This document shows, one piece after another, positions 51,476 to 61,104 of a stretch of DNA of 64,000 bases (its first letter is position 1; each line of letters opens with the position of its first letter). This DNA comes from Hedera helix (taxonomy: Eukaryota; Streptophyta; Magnoliopsida; Apiales; Araliaceae). The stretch spans positions 8,765,222 through 8,829,221 of the forward strand of contig OX359270.1 in NCBI GenBank assembly GCA_947179155.2. The letters are read 5' to 3'. Below the pieces are notes generated by a model that ran no database searches, had not been told where the DNA came from, and worked only from the letters and a program-made list of their open reading frames with translations. A program made the translations under genes and the position numbers.

Positions 51476-51531
51476 CAGTGGTGGAACCAGAACAAAATTA
51501 TAGGGGGGTCAAAATCACTTAATAAAAAAAA

Positions 51532-54016
51532 TTATTTATTGACGCTTGAACTACTTCTTTCCGATACACGACTGAGAGGAGCGAACTGTATTCTACGTCT
51601 CTGCATAGTTTGAAAACGTCTCAAAATTTGTTCGTTTTCAAATGTTAAAAAAATATCCTTCTCAATATAAACTACCAGACTGTCATTCATCCGCTCGCCT
51701 CCCATTTTATTACGCAAGTCAATCTTCACAATTTTCATCGCAGAGAATACTCTTTCAACAGTAGCAGTCGCAACTGGTAAAATCAAAGCCAACTCGATCA
51801 ATCGATATACCAATGTAAAAGTCATATTTCTTCTTGTTTCAATCAGCTTCTTAGCAAGACTTCCCAAACCTTCGATCCCAATAAATTGATTATCGCTTCG
51901 CATATCATAAATATAATTAATAAGTTGATCCTCAAGTATCATGCGATCAGTCACTGAGAAATCTTCTGGATAAAGCTCAGCAAGACGGAGTAACTTATTT
52001 TTGTCAAATTTAGAGAACGAATCACTTGGATCTAGGCATGATATGCATAAAAGTAACTCTGTGCTTGCTTCTGAAAAACGATTGTTCATCTCTTGAACAA
52101 TTGAATCAACAACCTACATTGTAATAATGAAAAATCAACAAAAGAATATAAATTCTTGGATAAGAATAATGAAAAAAGTTTATATACTTATACCTGACAA
52201 AAAATCTCAACACGATAATGATGAAAATTAGTAATAATTTGTCCGTTGCGCCTGCTACGACCGCGGGATTTCATGTTGTCTTTCATATTAATTATCGGGA
52301 TCATATTCTTCTCGCAAAAAATATTGAGTTCATTCAAAAAATGCTCCCATTCCGCCTCCCTAAAATCTTGTAGTCAAGCTTTCATTACCCCAATCAATCT
52401 CACAACATGTACAATGTTTTGATCTTTTTGTTGCAAAGCAAGTGACAAATCATTTGTGATTCCCAATAAATATTTCATCAAATGCATCACAAATACAAAT
52501 TCATAATTCTTCATCTTATCAATCAAACTTATGGCTACACCACTATTATCATCAGAAGTACCATCATCATGCACATTTTCAAGTACTTCTAATACGGAAG
52601 TCCACATAGATATAAGATGGAGTATAGTTATGTAATGTGACCCCCAACGAGTATCTCGTGGCCGTCTTAAACTCGTTTCTTGATTTTTTTCCTTTACCAC
52701 TAACTATCTCTCCCTTTTCCAAACACTTTACGATCCTATCATGTTCAAGCTGCCTAAGTTTATCTTTCCTTTTACATGATGCTCCAGCCACATTCACAAT
52801 CATAATAACATATTGGAAAAAATCACTTACAATACGGTTGCTCCTGGCAACAACAACAACAACTAATTGGAGTTGGTGAGAAAAATAATGGATATACCTT
52901 GCATATGGATTTTCTTTTAAAATAAGAGCCTTCAATCCATTGAACTCGCCTCGCATATTTGAAGCCCCATCATATCCTTGACCTCTCAATCTCGATAATG
53001 ACAATTTATGTTTTGCAAACAATTCATCAATAGCATTCTTCAAAGAAATAGATGAAGTGTCAGGCACATGTACCACACCAAGAAACCTTTCAGTCACATC
53101 TCCATGGTAGTTTACATATCTCAAAACAACTCCCATTTGCTCCTTTATTGAAACATCTCGAGACTCATCAACCATAATAGAAAAATCTTGTCCCCAATAT
53201 CATTGATGATGGCAAGTGTAGTTTCCACAGCACAAGCAGTTGCTAGTTCTTTTTGAATTTTTGGAGAAGTCATTTGATTGTTTCCAGGAGCATTCTCATT
53301 AACTACCTTGCCTACCTCTTCATTTCGTAGGCTGTAGCACTCAAAAAACTCTAGGAAATTACCCTTATTTGATGAAGTCGATGACTCATCATGTCCACGA
53401 AAAGGCAAACCTTGCTTCAAAAGAAGGCATGTGATATCCAAAGCCGCCGTTAAACGGATGCGATAAGCAACTCCATCTCTTGCCCGTGTGCTAGTAGTAT
53501 ATGTGACACACTCTGCCTTTGATTTTGAAAACCTTGAAGTTGTATTCTAGCATCATTATGAGCATTATTTGAAGTACCCACATGTTCTTGAAATTTTTCC
53601 AGTGTCTTTTTCCAATTGCTAAACCCTTTTTTTGTAAAAGCATCTACTCTGTTTGAATTGCCAAATAGATAGCAACAAAAGCAAAATGTCGCATCCTTTG
53701 AAATGCTATACTCCAACCACTCAAAATTTTTAAACCAAGTGGGCCGAAAGCTTCTCTTCACATTAGAAAAGTTTTTTTTTGGATAATTATGGGCAATTGG
53801 TTGACATAGACCTCTAGTCAAATACTCTCTTCGAACTTGATCACGAATCATAATATCAAAGTCTTCAATTGATTTACGTAACCCCGGATCACTAACGATA
53901 TCGTTCAGATTGAACTCCACACGTGAATTATTTATACCACCACTTGCTTCAGAACTTGGTAATTGACTATTAGAAGAATCAACAGTTCTTGGTCGCTTAA
54001 TCAAGTATTTATCCAT
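51532..54016 (-). pseudogene. hAT transposase (TTF-type finger, DDE core, C-terminal dimerisation domain)
   Basis: Start MDKYLIKRPRT at 54016. The N-terminal TTF-type zinc-finger region includes FKNFEWLEYSISKDATFCFC and CYLFGN. The RNase H-like core shows the first Asp in MVDESRDVS and the second in RGQGYDGASNMRGE. The C-terminal hAT dimerisation region reads LPVATATVERVFSAMKIVK near 51770. The layout resembles plant TTF/ZMYM1-type hAT transposases. Frame changes near 53445, 53165 and 52600 and losses between 52370 and 52090 break it into five pieces. Confidence 0.85.
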
Positions 54017-54747
54017 AATCTATAATAAATAAAAACATCAATTGCTAATCAATTATCAAATCTTAAATATAACATCATTATATCATCAATATACCATCAT
54101 TGATCATTATACGGTTATACCATAAATATACTTATATACCATTTCTCAAATTTATATTCAAATTCATTTTACTCAATTATAACATTTCACAATAATTTCA
54201 TCAATTTAAATATTTCATAATTTAATGGCAATATGGCATAACAAATTAACAATTAACAAACTCTAAGATCTAAATCTCTAGACTCTAATTTAATGGCAAC
54301 ATTAAGCACAAAATTTCATATTAACAATCAATTTTAACTAATGACAACAATAACCATTAATCATAAATCCATAATTTTTTAAAACCCTAAATCTAATTTT
54401 TAATTAAATTAACAACTTACCCTTGATGGCTAATGGCTTGACAGTTGACTCTTGAGAGCGACGGGCCGACGCCGACGTCGACGAGGAGCACCGAGCAATG
54501 GAGCAGCCGAGCAGGGGAGAGCCACCGTCCGCCGAGCCATAGACCGGAGACTGGAGAGAAGATCAATCGGCGGCAAGGCTGACTGGTTTTGGTTGAGCGG
54601 TTGAGCTGTGAGGGAGCCGGAGATCGGCAACAGGCGGAAGAGGGACTGAGCTGTGAGGGAGCTGTGGGCTGTGAGGCGTGACCGGGTGAGGCGATGAGCA
54701 GTGGCGAGGGCACAAGGCTGAACTGCTGAAGATAAGGAAAAATATAA

Positions 54748-54815
54748 TGTTTTTTTTTTAAACTTACTAAATGAAACGACGTCGTTTCATTTAGTAAGTT
54801 TAAAAAAAAAAACAT
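54748..54815. repeat. Near-perfect 68-bp palindrome centred on GACGTC
   Basis: Symmetry axis between 54780 and 54781. Arms: ATG, T10, AAACTTACTAAATGAAACGAC and its complement, with an 11-base A run on the right arm. Perfect for 20 bp on each side of the centre. It lies between the transposase start and the right end of the hAT element. Confidence 0.9.
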
Positions 54816-55002
54816 AATCCTAATCCAAATCGCCGTCTCTGTTGCCGAGAATGAAGAATGAAGAATCCTTCCGCCGGCGATCATGGAGGGCAGGAATTAC
54901 AGGCGCTGGCCGACTGGGTCACGGTGTCACGGAGCGGCCGGAATTACAAGGGTCAAGTCGCCCGAGGTCCACCTGAGCGGCCGGAGTTACCGGGGTCAGA
55001 TG

Positions 55003-55004
<2 letters not shown>

Positions 55005-55044
<40 letters not shown>
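55005..55044. repeat. Poly-C tract of 40 bases
   Basis: Homopolymer just inside the right end of the hAT element; the left end carries only ATAGGGGGGTC at the matching place. The exact length may be a sequencing or assembly artefact. Confidence 0.9.
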
Positions 55045-55060
55045 TGCCTCTGTTTAACGT

Positions 55061-56349
55061 CATAATAATAAAATTATGCAATCAATATATTAAGCTAAAT
55101 TTCACTTATCTTTGGTTAGGTTCTTAAATGCAAAATTTCTCTTAAAAGCCGTAAGGTTCCTTCTGTTGTATCTCATTCAAAGATTCTGGAATATCAGTCT
55201 TGAATTGACCATCGTCTCCTTAATCTCCATGCTGTTAAGGCTTTCTAGGTAGAACACGATATGAAAGGATCTCCCAAAAATGTTCTTCAACCATAATGGG
55301 CATCATAATTAGAGTTTCTGATTTTTTAAGGCATTGGTTCAAGGCTTCAAACTTGCCTTCTGGACTCTATCAAATTTCACCCTTGTCGATCAAGTGCTAG
55401 TGCCATAGGCCCTCAGTAATTTCAGTTCCATGGCCTCTTGGAAAAATTGCATAAAAGCAAATTCGACCATAGCATGAATGCAAACACGATGAGATACTGC
55501 AGTTCATGATATCAATAGAAACATGAAGCCTGCAGTGACCATGCAAAAAGCTCACAAAAGTTTCAGTTGAAGAGAAGGGGAATTTTTTTTTATCAATCTC
55601 CAAAATCTGCCTTTTGAATAGAAGGCTACAACTGTATTTCTAATCAACTCAACACTCTAATTAAAGTTCAATCTGAGCCCTTAATCAAACTTTGTTGGAA
55701 CCATCACGAATAAAGTTGCATACAAAAGCTAAACCATAGTATTCCATACAACAGTTGTAATATCCTTAGTATCGTAGTGGTGTCTAACTCTGGTATACGC
55801 ATGTGTCTGTCATATCACTAGTTTAGAGAGATTGATACACGAGTTTTTAACTAGAAATGTTACACCTCTTGTTTTCAATATTTAGTCTCATGAAATGGAC
55901 TGGTTCATAGTTTAAACAATAACATGGCATGGTCTTAATATTTCAAAATAAAATTCCAGCTAAATCAACAATAATTGTTCTTCTATTAGTCTTCTAATCC
56001 ATGAACAGAAGTGTTAGCTACCTACATCATGCAGCAGACTCCAAATGGAACTAACGTAAGCTGGTTGATGCTGTAATTGAATTTCTTCTAGCTCTTTCAA
56101 AGGAGCAGTCTTAGGGGATTAGTTATGTGGCAATATTATAAAAATAAATCATTTCCAAACTTTAACTAGATATTTTAGTGCTAAAATTGATCCTGTAGGT
56201 CTCAAAATGGGCGTACTATGCATGTTGTGCTCTTGATTTGCACCAACAGTTTTATGAATCCATAGTAGTACCAATCTAAGGTTTTGAAAAGAATTTCATT
56301 TCTTTAGACAAATTTTGAATGCCTTGTGTAGGCTTTACAAGTTGACACT
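55061..56349. other. P450 flank remainder, then unidentified insert
   Basis: 55061-55110 still matches the other flank copies (AATTATGCAATC, ATATTAAGCTAAATT). From about 55111 to 56345 an unrelated sequence intervenes before the flank resumes at GACACTTTGTATCCCTTTG. It has no clear coding frame and no ends or target duplication that I could define. Confidence 0.4.
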
Positions 56350-56930
56350 TTGTATCCCTTTGTTTAGCTTTATTTTGCACTTTACACTCCGTAGTTTGAA
56401 AATAGTCAATTTGCATCCCGTACTTTATGCATCTTGACAAATAGCATACTCCGAACAAAAAATAGTCAAATCAGTTAATTAACAGTGTTACATATGTGCA
56501 TCGCACATTCTATTTTTAAGGGATAAAAATGTCTGTATACCCTATTTTATAAATATATTTTATTTAAAAATAACAATATGCTAACAAAATAAATTTTTAA
56601 CCATTTTTAATGGACTTAATTTACTAACTAAATGAATATTTACTTTTAAAAAAAATAGAAGTACCAACTATAAAAATCCCAACAAAGAGATTATGCCATG
56701 TGATAATTCTGTTATCAATAAAAAAAATCCAGTAAAAAAACAGAAGAAGGGAAAGAAAAAAAAATTACCAAGGCTCCTTCTTTCTACGCCAATTAATTCT
56801 CCCACCCCTCGTTCCAATTCCTAATTCAAGCAGGTTTTTTTCTTTCAATTTGTGTAATTTAAGGCTTTAACTCAAATCTGTTAGATTAATTGTTCTATTC
56901 TATTATTAAAAAGCTGGAATTCCAACTGTC
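56350..56930 (+). repeat. P450-flank repeat, copy 2 (inverted relative to 22860-23340)
   Basis: Contains ATGTGCATCGCACATTCTA, AGGGATAAAAATGTCTGTAT and AGAGATTATGCCATGTGATA, which occur in complement at about 23190 and 23000. 59320-59480 shares the middle part. A roughly 65-bp extra piece near 56780-56840 is absent from the 23-kb copy. Confidence 0.75.
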
Positions 56931-57968
56931 AGTCAGTTAGATTAATGTTCATGGTTTTTAGAAAAAGAAAAACAAAGAAGAGTCATGCTAGGTTTATGTG
57001 TTATTTATCCATCAATAAATGGGATTTGATAGAATTATAAAAGGATCCCACTTATTAAACATCTTTTAAAAAATGTTATTACTAATCTTTATCCATGTAA
57101 CTGACAATTAAAAAACAGACTGACGTAAAAATATTCGCAATATATATCATTTCCCAACAAAGAATCCGTTCATGTAGAGAACTGAACTCTTCCATTTCGA
57201 AAAAACATAAATTGCTACTTCTAATATGTTTTCACGTCTCTCAGCGAGCAATCTCCATCGATGTCCTGGCGGAGAGAATGGACATGACAAAGATTACAAC
57301 ACCACGATAATTCTTGTTAGCTCCTATATATCATGATCATAATTCAACCATGTTGTATTGCTCTATAATGTTTTACATTTTTATTATTTTGCTAATTTAA
57401 ACTGAAATTTAAATACACTCACACATCCTACCTTGGTATACTAAAACTAGATCCCCCAACTTCATAGTTACCATGGGTTGGATAGTATCACTCGGATAAA
57501 ATTTTTTTAGTAATATTTTACATTTTGTATTGTGTGCATGGTCAAATTTGTTAAATAATTATTAATGGATCGTGCTATTTCATAGAATAAACATAAATTG
57601 AATTAATCATAATATTATGTACTTACATGAATTGAGAGAAGACATCTCGTATATATCACGTATTCGCTACGCTTAAGGGTGAAGGTCTTCAATTGTCTCT
57701 CTCAATCTTAGGATGGATATATGGGTGTGTATAAAAATTCTTGAGACGACAATTGGGACCAAACCCTAACTGTTTTATTTATAGAATAGCTAAGGGTCAA
57801 AATCGTCCATCAAGATTATGAAACTCTAGGGCCCATTATGCCAAATACTATTAGTAATATTATTTATGGGTCACATAATTACCAAACCCATAAATAAAGT
57901 AATTAAATTAATACAATATATATACAAAACATAATGCTTACAATCATTAATTATGTCACTACTATTAA
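56931..57968. other. Non-coding stretch upstream of the P450 exon
   Basis: No first-exon P450 sequence is found. 57590-57968 has the look of an LTR in minus orientation, with TATA-like CTATAAATAAAAC near 57780 and a leader-like region toward 57620. The ends are not defined. The words ATTATGTCACTACTATTA occur at about 57952 and again at 58249, inside the P450 intron. Confidence 0.3.
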
Positions 57969-57974
57969 TTATAC

Positions 57975-58964
57975 CAAATCAGTGGTTTGAAGCATAGAGA
58001 GAAGAAAATAATTAAAAGAGTTGATGATTTTATGGAAGGTGTTATTAAAGATCACATGGTAATATTTGATGATCGCACTAATAATATTGGTGCTCAAGAC
58101 TTTGTGGACATTTTGCTTGCCAATCAGAAACAAAGCGCAAGTACTATTGGCTTTCCTATTGACAGAGAAACCATAAAAGCTGTCACCTTGGTATGTAATA
58201 AAGTGACATGAACATGCTATCACTTTTATTTTTTAGTTGATTGAGTATTATTATGTCACTACTATTATATTCTAACATTTATAGTATTGAATGATCACGT
58301 GTTCATTATTTGGCATCTAAAGGATATTTGAATATCATGTTATTTGTAGGATATGTTTGTAGCTGGAACTGATACCACAGCCACAACTCTAGAGTGGACA
58401 ATGGCTGAGCTGATAAGAAAACCGAACATCATGCGTAAATTGCAAGCTGAGGTGAGAGAAATTGGCAGGGACAAATCAAGAATAACAGAGGTGGATTTAC
58501 AGAAAATGCACTATTTGAAAGCAGTTATTAAAGAGACTCTGCGATTAAACACTCCACTTCCACTAGTATTTCCGCGAGTAGCAAGACAGAATGTCGTAGT
58601 AATGGGGTATGATATTGCAGCCGGGACACAAGTGATCATCAACGCTTGGGCTATTGCACGAGACCCTTCATTGTGGGCAGAACCACAGGAATTTAGGCCC
58701 GAGAGATTCTTGAATAGTCCAATAGATTTCAAAGGGCTTCATTTTGAGTTTCTTCCGTTCGGTGCTGGCAGGAATGGTTGCCCCGGTATCCAATTTGCCA
58801 TGGTCATTACTGAGCTAGCACTAGCCGAGTTGGTGCACAAGTTTGATTTTGCATTGCCTGGTGGAGAAAGAAATGAAGATTTAAACATGGATGTGGTCAG
58901 TGGGCTTACAAACCAAAAAAAATATCCTTTGTTGGTGGTTGCAACACCACCGCGTTCTTACTAG
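57975..58964 (+). pseudogene. CYP71-clan cytochrome P450, 5'-truncated
   Basis: ER-bound heme monooxygenase of the CYP71 clan, a group typical of plant specialised metabolism. Exon 1 remnant: about 57975-58190 (VDDFMEGVIKDHM, DFVDILLANQ, GFPIDRETIKAVTL). The intron is 58191-58349 (GT...AG, phase 0), at the conserved CYP71 intron position. Exon 2 is 58350-58964 and complete: I-helix FVAGTDTTATTLEW, ExxR in VIKETLRLN, PERF in EFRPERFLNS, heme loop FLPFGAGRNGCPGIQFA with the Cys ligand, ending PPRSY and TAG. Exon 2 has no stops, so decay is recent, but about 200 N-terminal residues, including the membrane anchor and B-C region, are missing: the frame hits TAA at about 57966. The substrate cannot be judged. 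Confidence 0.88.
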
Positions 58965-59518
58965 CTAGTACGTACGTAGTTCTTATGAACCAATAGAAAT
59001 GCTGTCGTCGGTGTATATAAGTATATCATGTGAAGTCAGGGTGTGGACCTGTGCCCTTGGACTTCTTATCAAGCAACAATGTAAACCAAGCGTACAAGAT
59101 ATAGGAAACGTGGTTCTTAGCCAACTTTGCCTATCAAAGTAACTATAAACAGACGGATGAAATTGTATTCCATTAATTTATTTTGTAAAAGAATTTTATT
59201 TTATCATCTATCTTTAATTTCTTATCTTTCCATTATAAAATAATTTAATATCCTTACATTTACCGTCATAATAATAAAATAATGTTAAAATTAGAAAATA
59301 AGAGTAAATGACTTCCCTTTGTTTTGCGCATCGCACGTGCTATTTTTAAGGGATAAAAATGTCTGTATACCCTATCTTATAATTATATTTTATTTACAAA
59401 ATAAAAATATGCTAACAAAATTTTTTTTAAACCATTTTTAATGGAATTAATTTACCAATTAAATACTTGATAAAAAAAAATCTAATTAAATGCATTTTTA
59501 GTTTTTTAAAAAATATAA
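58965..59518 (+). repeat. P450 3' flank, copy 3
   Basis: Matches 51186-51475 and the complement of 23718-23430. Near 59320 it continues into GCGCATCGCACGTGCTATTT and AGGGATAAAAATGTCTGTAT, lacking about 150 bp present in the 23-kb and 56-kb copies. It is interrupted at 59519 by a Mutator-like element. Confidence 0.8.
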
Positions 59519-60941
59519 GGGTTAAATACACTTTTGTTACATCAAGTTCCACCTTCCGCACAATTCAGTTCCCAAACATATTTGGCTTACATATCCGTTA
59601 CATGAAGTACTTAATTTCATACAATGTAACCTCCAAATTCAATTTCCGATGGAAATTGACCGAAATACCAACTTTTCCGACAAGGTAAGTATTTTTATAC
59701 AGTTTGACCGTATTAAAATGCGGATTGACTTCAGTAAAAAAAAATAATTATAAAAAAATTCACAAAACTCTAAATTTAATTTTAAACTAAAACTATAAAA
59801 CTTATTTTTTTGTTAATAGAACCAAAAAAAAGTAGTGATTATTTATTTATTTTATTTATATTTAAATAATTATTTAGATAAAGCACATAGAATAAATAAT
59901 GTTAATTTTTTTATTATACAAAATAAATTCCCGTTTTTCTATTCTACGCAGGATGTGTCCTTATGTTTTAATATAATAGGTTGCATTTAATATTCAGATA
60001 TTAACTATAATGTATTATTTATTTTGCATTTGAAAATAAATTGATTTCAATTTTTCATTTGAAAATAAATTTATTTCAATTTTGCATATAAGTTAATTAT
60101 TCTATATTTTAAAGTTATATATTCTTGAAAATATTCTTTTTAATTTATAAAAGTTACCCTTTGTTATATAATCTTTTTAAAGTTACCCTTCGTTATATAT
60201 TCATTTTAATTTATAAAAGTTAAAAATTTAAATGTGATAATTTATTTTGATACATATACAATATTAATTAGCATTTTTATTTTTATTTTTTTCTTAAACA
60301 TTATTTGTTTTTTTTTTGTTAAACATTATAGGTTATTTTAAAGTTATAATGTATTATTTATTTTGCATTTGAGAATAAATTTATTTTAATTTTTCATTTG
60401 AAAATAAATTTATTTCAAATTTGCATATAAATTAATTATTCGGTATTTTAAAGATATATATTCTTTAAAATATTCTTTTTAATTTATAAAAGTTACCATT
60501 TGTTATATATTCTCTATAATTTATAAAAGTTTAAAATTTAAATGTGATAATTTATTTTGGTACATATACGGTATTAATTAGCATTTTTTTTTAATTTTTT
60601 TGTTAAACATAATTTGGTATAATTTTTATTTTTTTAAAAAAATTTATTTTTTGTTAAACATTATACGTTATTAAGTTAGGTTTAATTTTTTTTTTTTTTA
60701 TAAATAAGTCAACTGTATTTAAATATAGTCAAACTGTATAAACCTATTAGGGTTTAACCGGATTGTTATTTGGGTTTGGCTTTTCGACCAATTTTTGCCG
60801 AAAATTGAATTTTGGGGTTGCATTATGTGAAATTAAGTACTTGATGTAACAGATGTGCAAATCCAATTAGTTTGAGAGCCGAATTATGAGGAGGCCAGGT
60901 GGAACTTGGGGTAATTAAAGTGTATTTAACCCAAAATAAAA
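59510..60941. mobile_element. 1.41-kb Mutator-like non-autonomous element with long TIRs
   Basis: The unit 59519-60932 begins GGGTTAAATACACTTT, and its complement begins the same way. The arms stay similar for about 200-240 bp (CAAGTTCCACCT, GTACTTAATTTCA, CAGTTTGAC). 9-bp flanks AAAATATAA and AAAATAAAA differ at one base. Long TIRs and a 9-bp target duplication are Mutator-like. The interior is AT-rich with a direct repeat of about 339-bp period (about 60007 and 60346, TATTATTTATTTTGCATTTG). No transposase. Confidence 0.8.
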
Positions 60942-61104
60942 TTACCAACTAAAAAAACCCCCTATGTCATTTGATATTCTTTTAAGGATTTTCAAAACCC
61001 AAATGATATCCTCTTAATAAAACATTTAGAAAAACTCTTTCAAATGACATTTTAAAAAAATCCAAATTTTCAACCAAAAAAAAACTTTCAAATCAAATAC
61101 ATTG
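60933..61104. other. P450-flank continuation up to the Athila fragment
   Basis: ATTACCAACTAAAAAAACCC matches the 23-kb copy in complement. From about 61000 it is AT-rich, and the pol-like sequence then starts without a visible element end. Confidence 0.4.

Larger units (their letters stand above)
51468..55060 (-). mobile_element. hAT transposon with TSD TTTAACGT
   Basis: The element 51476-55052 begins CAGTGGTGGAACCAG and ends ...TGCCTCTG, complement CAGAGGCA, consistent with Tip100-like hAT termini. Perfect 8-bp duplications TTTAACGT occur at 51468-51475 and 55053-55060. It carries a broken transposase on the minus strand, a large palindrome at 54748-54815 and a 40-base poly-C tract next to the right end. 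Paralogous flank DNA at about 59265 shows the site without the element. Confidence 0.93.

Noticed and set aside
54417..54884. 155-aa minus-strand ORF
   Set aside because: Lies in the subterminal, GC-rich part of the hAT element, overlaps its palindrome and matches no known family.
57590..57968. Solo LTR upstream of the P450 exon
   Set aside because: TATA-like and leader-like features are present, but no TG...CA ends with a matching target duplication could be fixed.
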